NCBI RefSeq assembly: GCF_003315205.1
Contig: NZ_QNRR01000008.1
Coordinates: forward strand, 62,001 to 126,000
Direction of reading: 5' to 3'
DNA: 64,000 nt
Source: Roseimicrobium gellanilyticum
GTDB lineage: Bacteria; Verrucomicrobiota; Verrucomicrobiia; Verrucomicrobiales; Verrucomicrobiaceae
The position numbers and the translations under genes are program-made. Shown here piece by piece: positions 33,601-43,700 of the stretch. Position 1 is the stretch's first letter, and every line of letters begins with the position of its first letter. Under the pieces are notes generated by a model. The model had not been told where the DNA came from, made no database searches, and worked only from the letters and a program-made list of their open reading frames with translations.

Positions 33601-36525
33601 AGTGGCCTGCACGCCGCGACGTGGGTCCGGACCGCAACGTCCAGACAGTTGATCGCCGGCTTCACCGGATTGGAAGTGTCGAGAACACGATATATCGACA
33701 TTCGAGGCAACCAGCTCGATCAGGTAGCCACCTATGACCCGAATACCGGCATCGCCATTCTGGAGGCTTCCAGTCCGGGAAGCAGCGATCTCCTCAAGGA
33801 GGTGCGTCACTGGGACCGGACTGTAGAGGTGAGACAACCGGGAGCCAACGGTTCCACATTTACCAGGTGGGATGCGCTAGGACGAATGGTGGGGACGAAG
33901 GAGCCACGCCATGCTGGAGCAGAGTCCGTTATCCAATATGCACCCAATTCCTCTCTGGTGCAGTCAGCAACAGATCCAGCGGGGAACACCACCTCGCTTA
34001 CCTTTGTGGCTCAAGGAACCTTTGGAGCACCCAATATTGCGGCCGTGACAACGTCTGCCGGCGTCAAACGGCGGACATACACAGCTCGAGGGCAGGTGGC
34101 TACTACATGGGGGGAATCGACCTTGCCGATCACTTTCGAGTACGATGCCTATGGACAACGTACGTCAATGAAAACCTACCGCAGGGCCGTGGAGGATGGT
34201 GGGTGGCTGGGGCTGGCTTCTTGGCCGATGACGAACCTAACCCCGGACACAACCACTTGGGTTTATGACGACGCGACCGGGTTGCCCACGGAAAAGGAGT
34301 CCGCTGACGGGAAAAGCACTCTGTACACTTATCATAAAAATGGCCGCCTCTGGAAACGCACTTCGGCCAGGAACGTCGTGACGACCTATCTTTACACTGC
34401 ATTTGAACAGCTTGACACGGTGTCTTATTCAGACGGATTCACGCCAGCACTCGATTACGAGTATGATCGGCTTGGGCGCGTGGAGCTGGTCAGACAAGGT
34501 GCGGGAGCGTCATTGCGTGAGTATGATCTCGAATACAACGCGGCGACACTTGAACTCCAAGGGGAAAAATATCCCGTCTACGATTCAGAGCGCTGGGTAG
34601 AACATCTCTCGGATTCATTGGGAAGAGCCAGCCATACCCGTTTGAAAACAGCCAGTGGAACAATTGAGCACCAAGTCTCCTATACATACGATGCCGCCGC
34701 AGCCCGGCTTGAAACGGTCTCACGAACGACTCCTGGCCTGACAGCGCGCACGTTCACTTACAACTATGAGCCCGCCAGTCCTCGCCTGACGAACTCCGTA
34801 GAGGGACCGGCGCACGTCGTTACGAATGCCTGGGAGCCCCTTAGAGACGTTCTGGATATCAAGGAGAATGCGCGTCATGACAGCTCGCTGATCTCACGAT
34901 TTGACTACACAGTGAACGCAAGGGGATTGCGCTCCAGTGTGGCTCGCTCCGGCGATGCCTTTTCCAATGGAGATTCTTTGAGTTGGACTTACGACAAGCT
35001 GGCACAGGTTGCATCGGAAACGCACTCGGTTTCGACCACTCTCAACCGCTCCTATACCTACGACTCCGCAGGTAACAGGATCACCGGAGGGTCCTCTACA
35101 GGTCCGGCGGAGTATGAGACAAACGCTGTAAATCAATACATAGAAATCACGCCTTCAAGTACTCTGCCGACCTATGATGACGACGGAAACCTTCTGACGG
35201 ACGCAGGACAGATCTCGCCGAATGGTGTGTTCCGTTATGTGTGGGATGGCGAAAACCGTCTGACCGAGGTCCGCCGGAGCGCTGACAACGTGCTGGTTGC
35301 GAGTTATGAGTACGATTATGTGGGGCGGCGCATTCACAAGAAGACCACGGCGGCCGCCATTCAAGGCGTGACCGATGTGTGGTTCGTCTATGACGGGTGG
35401 AACCTTCTTGGTGAGTTCAGTGCCACGGGTGGCGTTACCCTTCTCTCGTCCTATGTTTGGGGCAAGGATCTTTCGCTGAATTCCAAAGCGGCGGGTGGAG
35501 TGGGAGGTTTGTTGATGGTGAATGAGGTTTCCTCAAGCCAGGACTACTACCCAGTGATGGATGGCAATGGAAATGTCAGTGAGTATCTGGATGGCGCGGG
35601 AGCTATTGTTGCACAGTACAAGTACGATGCTTTCGGAAGGGTGAATGAGTCCAGCGGACCGATGGTCAATGATTTCCAATGCCAATTCTCATGCAAGGTC
35701 CGTGATAGGGAGACCGGGCTAAGCTACTTTGGTTATCGGTATTACTCTTCTGAACTCGGAAGGTGGCTCAACAGAGACCCGATTGAAGAACAGGGCGGCT
35801 TCAACCTCTACGGCATGGTTGGGAACGATCCGGTGAACGAAGTAGACGTGCTGGGATTGGCTTGGTACGATCCGAAAAAGTGCGATTGTCAAACGTTTGA
35901 GGTCAGCTTGCCTCAATTCAAAATTTCGTCGCCCCCATTTCTCAGCAAGGGCATAGGGTGGGGCATAACGCTTACCCTTGAAGCGGGATTCAAAGCGAGT
36001 TTCAAAGGGGAAATCTGTAACTACTGTTGCAGTGGTAAAAAGAAAAAGGACGTAAGGACAGGTACTTGGAGCATCAATTTCACCGGAAAAATTGAAGTCA
36101 AAGGGGGGTATCATATCCCAGAGATACCTGTAGGAGGTGGTTGGAAGATCGGAGGGTTCCTCGGTCTCAAGGGGACGGGAATTGTCTCTGGTTCGGGTGG
36201 AATTGAGGTCGGCCCTAATCCGTGCACCAACGAAAAGGAATGGGGTGCGCCCATACCTCTCACGTTGCAGTTTTCGGCCTGGGGAGGGGCAGAAGCAACC
36301 GCCAAGAAAAAGAGTTGGATCGGTGAGTGGGAATATACCTTGGGCGAGCTCAGCTTGGAAGGAACGTGGACATCCACGACTCTGTCATACATGATAAAGT
36401 GCAATGAACAGAGGTGCTGGATGCAAGACTTCAAGCCGGTGAGCAGTGGTTACTCAATGGAGTGGCAAAGCGCTGGTACGTTCAAGGCGTGCGTTGGCCC
36501 GTTGTGCTATACTAAGGACTTGTGA
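30619..36525 (+). CDS. YD-repeat (RHS-type) protein with unique C-terminal tip
   Basis: This 1968-residue protein has a long basic N-terminus, then a hydrophobic segment (residues 27-45) ending SLFGQ that is likely a signal sequence; an alternative ATG at 30697 would give a more ordinary signal. The N-terminal domain (to about 330) is beta-rich. YD repeats (for example EYDDHGRM, AYNAAG, EYDAYGQR, EYDRLGR, VWDGENRL) fill about 390-1690. The RHS core ends with DRETGLSYFGYRYYSSELGR and a final GNDPVNEVDVLGL, the usual boundary of polymorphic toxins, at residue 1747. The remaining 221 residues (Gly- and Lys-rich, with six cysteines in the first half) match no toxin family I recognise. The YD shell normally encloses or presents such a tip. 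The next gene overlaps the stop by 3 bp. Confidence 0.93.
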   Translation: MRNLPSRTRSRTRFRSALSRLGSPAQMTMFGIWLCGWLASSASLFGQEASGSSNPAVNSPPAHPPGNSKLDQNPGSDSPAAPQGSSANSNEDCCKKNEKLGSIDMEFPLSAFPFEPGMEGGKLWLYVTKPDSGASPVSMAAISRLRYHSLATMQVTSFQASPAEGIALRCDIEQASGLTITFEIPQGKTIGVPSGQQGDSEARIELLDAMGQVTGDPGAAVQIRQYRAAGGIIVYALPGGQPVQHTTRTGRVLALPDTGRVEIIQVNGVIRQVRTEAGLLDVVPTSPPSLINYSVSTYMPGQYGAKTGTPALYSVVGKKPSRKVTITALSANSLSAKTEEFSRNASNASTTLTTINQYDYATTTEDWTLTTKDGAGTPIVTQTRVFEDLPDHSGGKARKITRIYKDGSNNELYRSTMTQTQTSWGAWVNGDIQEKSSATAQIETIGRLEQYGTDPRQPSYKRLILQKTAEGNIFRYEYDDHGRMSRRELPWLDNVTGQVQVDIYGYEPLIPEDVVRPGDERPRTMTRSVGGLILSRSFLADYTDGANGDRYTQIEEQAAHAGALYGAVGNRRKVTTYYGPQDPALDVGRVLEVRNADGTMTRYEYELDTTQPHDPIFTTTVMGPLTGDGQPVPGKTQRTKTAVDGLGRDRSETLGVWLDTAFVDYRRISHAYHAEGQLFQSVETDLLSNRGRVLSTSYWAGPRKASHTDETGVTVTYGYDAFGSQTTVTRLAHAAQTSPLTAGVTYPAQPETVTSTLGMSGSATCSSSHSMPWHKNTTRTVSSGGLSLVKTTTRDMRQRVQSETDEAGYTTTYAYNAAGTETTTTLPSGAIVKTVKYRDGKMKEVSGNATVAMFCKYQVRLAGGITKTEYTAVNEGPRWVQTDTDMLGRVVRVAKPAFGGGTVVYTYVYDGGTDRVLRASSSTGEGTSGPVELSQYDSLGVLDYQAITIRPNANSIDVISSSDRVGQLLGSMVLEEVEGQMFLWHVSDQFVYPNSGLHAATWVRTATSRQLIAGFTGLEVSRTRYIDIRGNQLDQVATYDPNTGIAILEASSPGSSDLLKEVRHWDRTVEVRQPGANGSTFTRWDALGRMVGTKEPRHAGAESVIQYAPNSSLVQSATDPAGNTTSLTFVAQGTFGAPNIAAVTTSAGVKRRTYTARGQVATTWGESTLPITFEYDAYGQRTSMKTYRRAVEDGGWLGLASWPMTNLTPDTTTWVYDDATGLPTEKESADGKSTLYTYHKNGRLWKRTSARNVVTTYLYTAFEQLDTVSYSDGFTPALDYEYDRLGRVELVRQGAGASLREYDLEYNAATLELQGEKYPVYDSERWVEHLSDSLGRASHTRLKTASGTIEHQVSYTYDAAAARLETVSRTTPGLTARTFTYNYEPASPRLTNSVEGPAHVVTNAWEPLRDVLDIKENARHDSSLISRFDYTVNARGLRSSVARSGDAFSNGDSLSWTYDKLAQVASETHSVSTTLNRSYTYDSAGNRITGGSSTGPAEYETNAVNQYIEITPSSTLPTYDDDGNLLTDAGQISPNGVFRYVWDGENRLTEVRRSADNVLVASYEYDYVGRRIHKKTTAAAIQGVTDVWFVYDGWNLLGEFSATGGVTLLSSYVWGKDLSLNSKAAGGVGGLLMVNEVSSSQDYYPVMDGNGNVSEYLDGAGAIVAQYKYDAFGRVNESSGPMVNDFQCQFSCKVRDRETGLSYFGYRYYSSELGRWLNRDPIEEQGGFNLYGMVGNDPVNEVDVLGLAWYDPKKCDCQTFEVSLPQFKISSPPFLSKGIGWGITLTLEAGFKASFKGEICNYCCSGKKKKDVRTGTWSINFTGKIEVKGGYHIPEIPVGGGWKIGGFLGLKGTGIVSGSGGIEVGPNPCTNEKEWGAPIPLTLQFSAWGGAEATAKKKSWIGEWEYTLGELSLEGTWTSTTLSYMIKCNEQRCWMQDFKPVSSGYSMEWQSAGTFKACVGPLCYTKDL
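35860..36525 (+). other. Variable C-terminal tip of the YD-repeat protein
   Basis: Residues 1748-1968 after the core boundary. Base composition drops and A/T codons rise (for example GGTAAAAAGAAAAAGGACG near 36033) compared with the YD core. The tip has alternating glycine-rich beta-like stretches (GIGWGITLTLEAGFKASF, GGGWKIGGFLGLKGTG) and cysteines in CDC, NYCC and CNEQRC. No nuclease, deaminase or ADP-ribosylating signature is evident. Confidence 0.7.
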
Positions 36526-36938
36526 CCTATTTTGCGATATTTGCTGTATTCCTAATCGGATCTATCATCCTCATTCTGTTTCTTCTGGATAATCCGATTA
36601 AGGGCGTTGCTCGCCGGGCTGGTGGAGTCTTTCGTGAGATTCCACCAACCTGCCTTCAAAAGATGGAGCTTGGCCAATTTGGCATTGGGTTCGTGGGCAA
36701 TGGGTACACCGACCTCCGGTTCTACCCAGACGGGATTGGCGCAACTTCATGGAGCCTGGGAGGGGAACTTTTTTTTCCTTTCACCATTCTCGCAATTGTG
36801 CCCAACCGCCGCATGGGCGATCCGTGTAAGTTTAAAATTGTTTCGCGAGTGAACAACCGCGAGTTGGTTTTATCCCCGTATGATCGGCCCAAGGTATTGG
36901 AGTTTTTGAAGGAACATGGGGTCGCCATGCAGGAGTGA
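36522..36938 (+). CDS. Membrane-anchored candidate immunity protein of the YD-repeat protein
   Basis: The GTG at 36522 overlaps the TGA of the YD-repeat gene (GTGA, 36522-36525), so translation of the 138-residue protein is likely coupled to it. One N-terminal membrane helix (YFAIFAVFLIGSIILILFL, residues 3-21) is followed by a soluble domain of about 110 residues with beta-strand-like segments (GYTDLRFYPDGIGATSWSL). In polymorphic toxin loci the immunity gene sits directly after the toxin tip; this gene's position, small size and anomalous base composition fit that. No homology was recognised, and the immunity role is inference. Confidence 0.75.
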   Translation: MTYFAIFAVFLIGSIILILFLLDNPIKGVARRAGGVFREIPPTCLQKMELGQFGIGFVGNGYTDLRFYPDGIGATSWSLGGELFFPFTILAIVPNRRMGDPCKFKIVSRVNNRELVLSPYDRPKVLEFLKEHGVAMQE

Positions 36939-36979
36939 TCCATTGAGGCAAACGCTCAATTTTTTTGGATGATTATTGC

Positions 36980-37020
36980 GAACAGTTGACCGATTCTTCG
37001 GTCGGCTAGCTGTTCTTATT
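36980..37020 (+). terminator. Possible intrinsic terminator after the YD-repeat operon
   Basis: GAACAG (36980-36985) pairs with CTGTTC (37010-37015). An inner stem GACCGA/TCGGTC closes a TTCT loop, with an internal loop between. CTTATTCTTG follows, a weak T-rich tail. It lies 41 bp after the candidate immunity gene and 14 bp before the end of the convergent lipoprotein gene. Confidence 0.4.
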
Positions 37021-37033
37021 CTTGTGCGGTTAC

Positions 37034-37672
37034 TCAATCCTTCTTCAGCAGCTTCTGGATATCGAACTCCGTGTACCCGGAGTTCTGACTGTCTTCGAGG
37101 ATGAGGGGGCGGATGTTTTTTTCCTGCTTCTTGAGAGCTTCAGGCTCGGAGCGGGTGGTGAAGACATCGCCTTCGGCCTTGGAGCGTTTGTCGTAGTCCC
37201 AGGGTTTCTTGTCGCCGTAGCGGTTGAGGGGGGATTTGAACTGGTCATCGGCCATGGCGTTTTCCTTGTCATGGCCCTGGAACATCTTGTTGAGGAAGCC
37301 GCTCTTCTTGTCCGCCTGGGCGTAGGTGTCCGTCTTGAACTTCTTGTTGTGGAACATCTTGCTGCCAGCGAATTCCTTCGTCTTGAAGTTGCCGCTCTCC
37401 ACTTCCTTGCCGGCGTTATAAGCCTTCTTAGCGAGACCGGTCTGCACCTTGTCGCGGTTGCGAATCTGGTAGGTGATGCGCTGCTCCAGTTTCATGTCCG
37501 CGTAGTTCGCGGCAGCGGGCGAGTTCTTCTTCGGCTTGGAGTTGCTGCTGCAGGAGGAGAGACCGGGGCCGAGGGCGACGCAAAGGGTAATCAAGAGCGC
37601 GAAGGGCATGCCTCCCAGATGGCAGACGCGGGCACAGAGCAGGGAAGTCAGGCGGGGGGCACGATGGGTCAT
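37034..37672 (-). CDS. Predicted lipoprotein, charged and disordered
   Basis: A 212-residue precursor with a lipobox GLSSC placing the lipidated cysteine at residue 41 when started at 37672; starting at 37609 would place it at residue 20 but lose the positive charges normally found in the n-region. The mature protein is rich in Lys, Asp, Asn and Gln (for example KKNSPAAANYADMKLEQR and KSGFLNKMFQGHDKEN) and probably largely unfolded or helical. No family was recognised. It lies 30 bp downstream of the giant TPR gene on the same strand and probably shares its transcript. Confidence 0.78.
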   Translation of the reverse strand: MTHRAPRLTSLLCARVCHLGGMPFALLITLCVALGPGLSSCSSNSKPKKNSPAAANYADMKLEQRITYQIRNRDKVQTGLAKKAYNAGKEVESGNFKTKEFAGSKMFHNKKFKTDTYAQADKKSGFLNKMFQGHDKENAMADDQFKSPLNRYGDKKPWDYDKRSKAEGDVFTTRSEPEALKKQEKNIRPLILEDSQNSGYTEFDIQKLLKKD

Positions 37673-37702
37673 TCGCAGGAGCAGGGCAGGGTGGGGGGAG
37701 GC

Positions 37703-40700
37703 TCAGGGAGCGGGGGATGTTTTCCCTGGCGGATTCCTGCCCAAGAACAAGGTCTCCTGCAGCAATCCATCCGGGAGCTGGAATTTTGCCAGCTCAGCGG
37801 GCAGACGGTCAAGCTTGTTCCACGCTCGGTACAGGGTGGCGAGGGCGTCGGCGAGTTCCTCGTCCATGCCTTCGTGCTCCTTCAGCAGGAGGGTTTCCGC
37901 CTGTTCGTACTGGCCCAGTCGGGTCAGCAGACCGGCGTAGGCCAGCGCCAGCTCCGGGTGGAATTCGCCCCGGCTGCAGCTGCGATCCATGGCGGTGGCG
38001 GCAAGGGCGAGCGCCAGATCGGTGCGGCCGCAGGCATCCAGGGCCTCCATGTGGCCGATGGTGTCCGTGCCACCGGGGTAAGTCATGCACACCAGCTTGG
38101 AGAAGAACTCCTGCAGCGCATGCTTGTCTCCCATGGCCTGATACACCGCGCTGAATACCGGGGCATCGCGCAGCGAGTCGCCCATGGTGGCCACGGCGAG
38201 CGCCCAGGTGGGGCGATTCTGCTTCAGCAGCGTCTCCACGGCGAGCTTCTGGGAAACAGCGGCCACGATGTCCGCCTTCCCCCGCCAGGGTTCTGCGATG
38301 CGTGGGACGTCCTTCTCCTCCAGCCGCTGTGCGAGCGTGGCGAGTCCCAGTGAGCCGATGGTGCCCGGGGGCAGTGCCGTGATGGCTTTCACCCAGGAGG
38401 CGGCTCGCGGGCCCTGGGCTTCCTTCGTCATGAAGCGGACCCAATCGCGCAGCACCAGCACATCCGGCGAGTCCATGCGCAGCACGGCAGTCACGCGTGT
38501 GGGTTGGCGCACCGGGTCCCAGTCCGGCGAAGCGGCCTCCAGCTTGAGCTGCTCCAGCCGCAGGCGGAAGCGCTCAGCGGGTTCCTTGATCGCGCGCTCT
38601 GCACGCAGCAGGAGGCTCTGTGCTTCCACGGTACGCTTGTGCGCTGCGAGTACGCGGCTCAGCTCCAGCACGCTGCCGGTGTGGAGCGCCTGGGTGGGTT
38701 GCAGGCGCATGCGAGCCACCATGCCCACGTCTGAGGGGCCGCCGGAGTTGGACCCACGTGTGACCAGATTCATGAGCTCGCGCATCTCATCCCACAGACC
38801 GGCTTCGGCCACCATCTCCGCGCGCAGCTTCAGCGTATCGCGTGTGGCATCGCTGTAGAGGTTGGAGAGGTCCACCTTGCGTACGGCATCGAGTGCGCGG
38901 GGCATGTTCCCCTGGGCGAGCAGCAGGCGGGCGCGGTGCAGATGCGCTTCCACCTCCTGCGGCCAGAGGTCTGCCAGCTCTTCCCATGCCGCGAGCGCAC
39001 CGGGGATATCGTCCCGACGCTCCAGCAGCGTGGCCAGCTCCTTGAGGTAAGGCACCTGCACTGGCTCACGCGGGCCGGTGGGGCGCGGCGTGGTCACTCC
39101 GCGGAAGGCACGCAGCTTCAGCTGCAGGGTGTCCTGCAGGCGTGCGAGGAATTTCGCGTGCTTCGCCTCCAGGAAATTCTCCGGCAGATTCAGCGGACGG
39201 CTTTGCAAGTCGGCGGCGAAAAGTTTTTCGATGTACGGGATGCCCGCCGCGCACTCCCAGGAGTTCTCACACGCACGCAGGAGCTGCTCGCAGTATTCCA
39301 GATTCTGCGGCGAGCGGTCAGGCAGGCGTCGATACACCTCGATGCACACGCGTGGCAGGCCATTCAGGTCGAGGAAGGTTCCCAGCTCTGTGAGCGCATC
39401 CACAGAGTCATCCCCCTCCAGATACTCACGCACCAGCCGCACACGCTCACGATGACTCGCGGGGCGGAGCTGGCGTAGCAGGGATTGGTTTTTCCATGCA
39501 CTGTATTCAAAATTTGACTTCGGGCCGTTGGCGATGCCGCCGAGGCGTTCGCTGACCATGTGCTCGGAATCCAGCACGGCCTGGGAGAGACCTTCCTGCC
39601 GCAGCAGATCACCCAGTTCGCGGGCGTTGTCCCAGTAGCTGCGCATGTGGTTCACTTCATCGATGCGCGGTCCCGGCATCACCGAGCCGGATGGCGCCCG
39701 CATGAGCGGCTCGGCAAAGGGGCGCAGACAGAGGAAGTCATGTGAGAGAAATTCCTCCAGCTTCTGCCCTGCGGCACCCTCGGCTCCGGCGAGCCCCAGC
39801 AGACGCACCTCACGCAGCGCGCCAAGTCCGGAGGGAGGCAGCTCGTGCAGACGCTGCCAGCTCTCCTTCAGCACGCGCTCCCGCTCGGCGGCGGAGGGCG
39901 CGAGCCGCACCAGATGAGCGGCGCTGTTGATGAAGAGGTCCAGTGCCTGCGGTTCTCCCGCCATGATGGGGGCCTGCCATGCCTGCAGCAGATGATGGTA
40001 CTGCAAGTCCGCACGCCCCATGAGCTCAGCCACCTGGGAGAGGTTCCAGTGGCTGGCGCCCAGATTGCCACGGCTCTCATTCTGCATGGCGAGATTGCGC
40101 AGAGCGTACGCGGGCTCATAGCGCTGGCGTGACTCCAGCTTCCGCGCGATGTCGATGAGCTCAGCATTGCTGTACAGTCGTGACTCGCCAATCTGGCGTG
40201 CCGAATCCACAGGAAGTACAAAGGTATTGTCCTCCGCCAGCATGTGGCACACGGCCTGCAGCACGCCGCGGCGTTGCTTCCGCTCCACCTCGCTGCCCTT
40301 GGGGAAGGAAGCCCACGCGAGCACCTCTGCCATGCCTTGCGAGCGCATGCCCAGCCACACCTGGAGGAATTGAGCTTCCAGCGTATTCGCATTTCCCAAG
40401 CGTGCCTTCACCAGGGCACGGAAAGATTCACCCGCCTCTGCATAGCGATAGGTCCACGCGAGCTCGATGTCGGACTTCTCACCGGTATCGCGCAGCAGTT
40501 CCTCCGTCGTGGCCTTCGGGTCGGCCTTGCGGCGCAGGTGCATCAGCTCCTCCAGCGCACGCAGGCGCACCTGGGCAGGCTCTTCAGGGATCAAGGCAAA
40601 CTCCCCACGCGGCAGGCCCAGGAAGGTGCGCAAGCGATCACGCTCGGGCTGGTCCAGCCCCGGGGCATTGTCCAGCGAGTTCAGCAGCGTGATGGGCACG

Positions 40701-43700
40701 ATGGATTGCGCCTTGCGTTCATCCAGCAGCGGCCATGGGAGGCGCTCCACCTGCATGCCTGCCATGGCGGCGGGTGCCTTGGAGTGATGCAGGAGTTGCA
40801 GCAGTGTCTGCTGGGCGGAAGTGTCATCCCCCATGTCCATCTGTTGCAGGGCGAGACGCAGGAGATTCTTCACATCCCACGGGCGCACGCGGGCGAGCTG
40901 CTCATGCACACGCCGTGCCGCCTCTGCCTGGCCGCTCTCTTCATAGTGCTGCGCCAGTTCTTCCAACGACGCGGGATCCTGGAGTGAGTGCAGTTCCAGG
41001 CGGCGGCGTGCCTGATCTGCCTCCGTCATGCGGAAGTCCTGCTCCAGCAGGGAAACGAGTTCGCGCCACTCGGCGGTCTCCCGCGCCTGGGGTGCGGTGG
41101 CGGCGATTTGTTTCTGGAAGTAGATCGCGTTGCGCAGGTCGCCTGCATTCAGTGCGGCGGTGCGGAGCTGCTCCAGGGAGAAGGGGGTGTCCGGCGCTGC
41201 ATAGTACGCCTGCTTCATCTCGGCAAAGGCCTTGGTGGCATCGCCCTGCTTCTCATGCACAGCGGCGAGTGCCTCATGCCAGAAGCCTTCGAAGGGCGCA
41301 TGACGCGAGCGCTCCTGCAGCGCGGTGAGCAGCAGATCCAGGCGCTTCGTCACTTCGCCATCTGGCAGGCTGCCCTGCACCACATCCGCCCAGAGCAGAC
41401 GCTCCAGCGCGCGGGAGAAGAGATCACGGCGGCGCTTCACATCCGCCTCCCTCTCCAGGAGCTGCATCTGCGTCTCCACATATTCCTTGTGCTGGCGCTG
41501 GGCGATGAGGATCTCCGCATAACGCTCCAGCAGCGGCGTCGCGCCGCCTCGCGAATCCTTCGCCGCCTTCTGCCACAGGCCCATGGCTTCATCACGCCGG
41601 CCTGTCTCCAGGTAGTACTGCGAGAGAGAGGAGAGCACCGCTTCATTGCGCGGCTCCTCGCGGATGAGTCCTTCAAGGATGCGGATGGCCTCCGCGGGTC
41701 CTCGCGGATTGCCGCCTTCCAGCGTGGAGCGATTCGAGCGCAGCACCTGCGCGTGTGTGCGCGTCTCGATGAATCGGCCGAGGTTCGCGAAACTCACATC
41801 CGGATCACGCGGCGGCGCCATGGGGCGGAAGTCGGTGAAGGAAGGGCGATTCCCCTCCTGCTCGGCGAGACGCAGCAGGTAGTTCGTGCGGTTCTCAGGA
41901 TCCAGCGTGGAGAGCAGCTTGAGCTGGCGGATGGAGAGCGCGGTGTTCTTGTCCGTGGTGGCGAGATCGAGCAGCAGCTTCTCCACTTCCACCGGTACCG
42001 TCACCCACTGGTGCCCCTTGTTGAAATGAATCAGGCTGATGAGGTCGTATGCGAGCTGGATCTGGTCTGCACGGAAGGCCCACCAGGCCGCGCGGAAGAC
42101 TCGCTCCGCCGTCATCGGCGCGCGTGGAGGCATGAGCGGGTGGAGTGTCGACTCCAGCCACGCGAGGCTCCACGCATGGTGGCTGGCCCGTGGCACGTCT
42201 TGCAGCTCGGCGGCATACACGCCCGTCGCCTGACCCAGGGCAAAGTCCAGCACCGCCTGCGGCACACTCGCCTTGGGCTGAGGTGGAGGAGCGTCCGAGC
42301 CGAATCCCTCACCCGTGAAGATGGCCGGCAGGCGGAACTCCGGCGTGGGCTGCGCCTGCGCGAGCGGCCGCAGCGCCTGGTCTCCGGAGAGCATGGCAAG
42401 GATGCGCTCATCCACCTCCAGCCGCTGCTCGTGCGAGGTGCTGAGCGTCCATGCTTTCTCCAGTAGAGTAAGCGCCTCCTCCGTGGCACTGCGCTGGGAG
42501 AGGATGTCTGCCAGCGCGAGGAAGTCCGCCGGACCTGCGTCCCCTTGGGTGGCCCGCACGGCAAAGGATTCCGCCTGCTCCATTTTCCCCGATGCACTGA
42601 AGAAAGAGGCGATGGCTCGGAGTCGGCGATGCTGCTCCTCTGCCGAAGCACCAGGCAGGCTCCGCCACGTTTCAAACACCTCCACCGCCTCCTTGTCCCG
42701 CTGACGTTTCACAAGAAATGAGGCGAGCTCAAAGACCGGCTCTGTCTTCTCCGGATCACGACGCACGCGAGCGCGCAGCACCAGCTCGACCACGCTATCC
42801 AGCGAGCGCTGCTGGGCGAATTGCAGCACCAGCTTCTCGACCTCTGGAGAACCGCCTTGTTTCTCCAGCAGGTCCTTCAGACGCTGTTCGGCCTTTGCCT
42901 GCTCCTTCGCTTGGAGGTGTGCTTCACAACGCATCAGCACCAGCGCAGCAGGGTCGGTGTGGTCACCTTTCAGGGATTCATCCAGCAGCTTTGCAGCCTC
43001 CATGTGCTCCTCGCTTTCGAAAAGAGCGCGCACGAGATCCCAGCGATACTCTGTGGAGTTTGGGAAGGCCTGCACCAGAGCGCGCAGCCACTTCACACGC
43101 TCGCCCAGATCCACGACGAGGCTGGAGAAGCGCGCCACATCACTCAGCGCCTGCTCACGCACCGGCTCCTCTTGCGCGGCCTTGATGAGGTCCGTCTTCA
43201 GCGAGTCAAGCTGGTTGAAGCGCTCATGGAGCCTTACGAGGCGTTGGAAAAACTGTCCGTAGCGCCAGTCCTTGAAATGCAGGAGAGCCAGGCCCTGGTG
43301 CAGCGAGGCCGCAGCATCGTCGAACTGGTCTGCCTGCTCCTCCAGGCGCGAGAGATCATAGAGTGCATCCAGACGCTTTGCCGGGTCGCTGGACTCCGCG
43401 AGCTTGCGGTAGAGCGTCACTGCCTTCTCCAGGAAACCTGCACCGAGCATGAGTTGCGCAGCCTCACGGGTGATGCCCGCCTGGTCCGGCTGCAGGGCCG
43501 CCACCTTCTCCCACGCCGCAGCGGCCTGCTCGCGCCGGTCCGCTGCGAGTGCGATGCGGCCCTCCTCCAGCATCAGCACGGCGCGCGCGGGGTCCTTTTC
43601 CGGATACGTCGCAGCCAGCTTTCGGATGAACTCCAGTGCCGCGAGATGCTCGCCCGCTCCCTGGGCGAGATCCACGCGGGCCCGCAGGGCGATGGCATTG

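Noticed and set aside
37022-38353. 443-codon plus-strand frame
   Set aside because: Antisense to the lipoprotein gene and the end of the TPR gene; Leu/Val/Gly-rich without domain structure, while the minus strand shows clear TPR pairs.
40988-42466. 492-codon plus-strand frame, and others at 40244 and 42821
   Set aside because: All mirror the TPR gene on the minus strand and have the composition expected of antisense frames.
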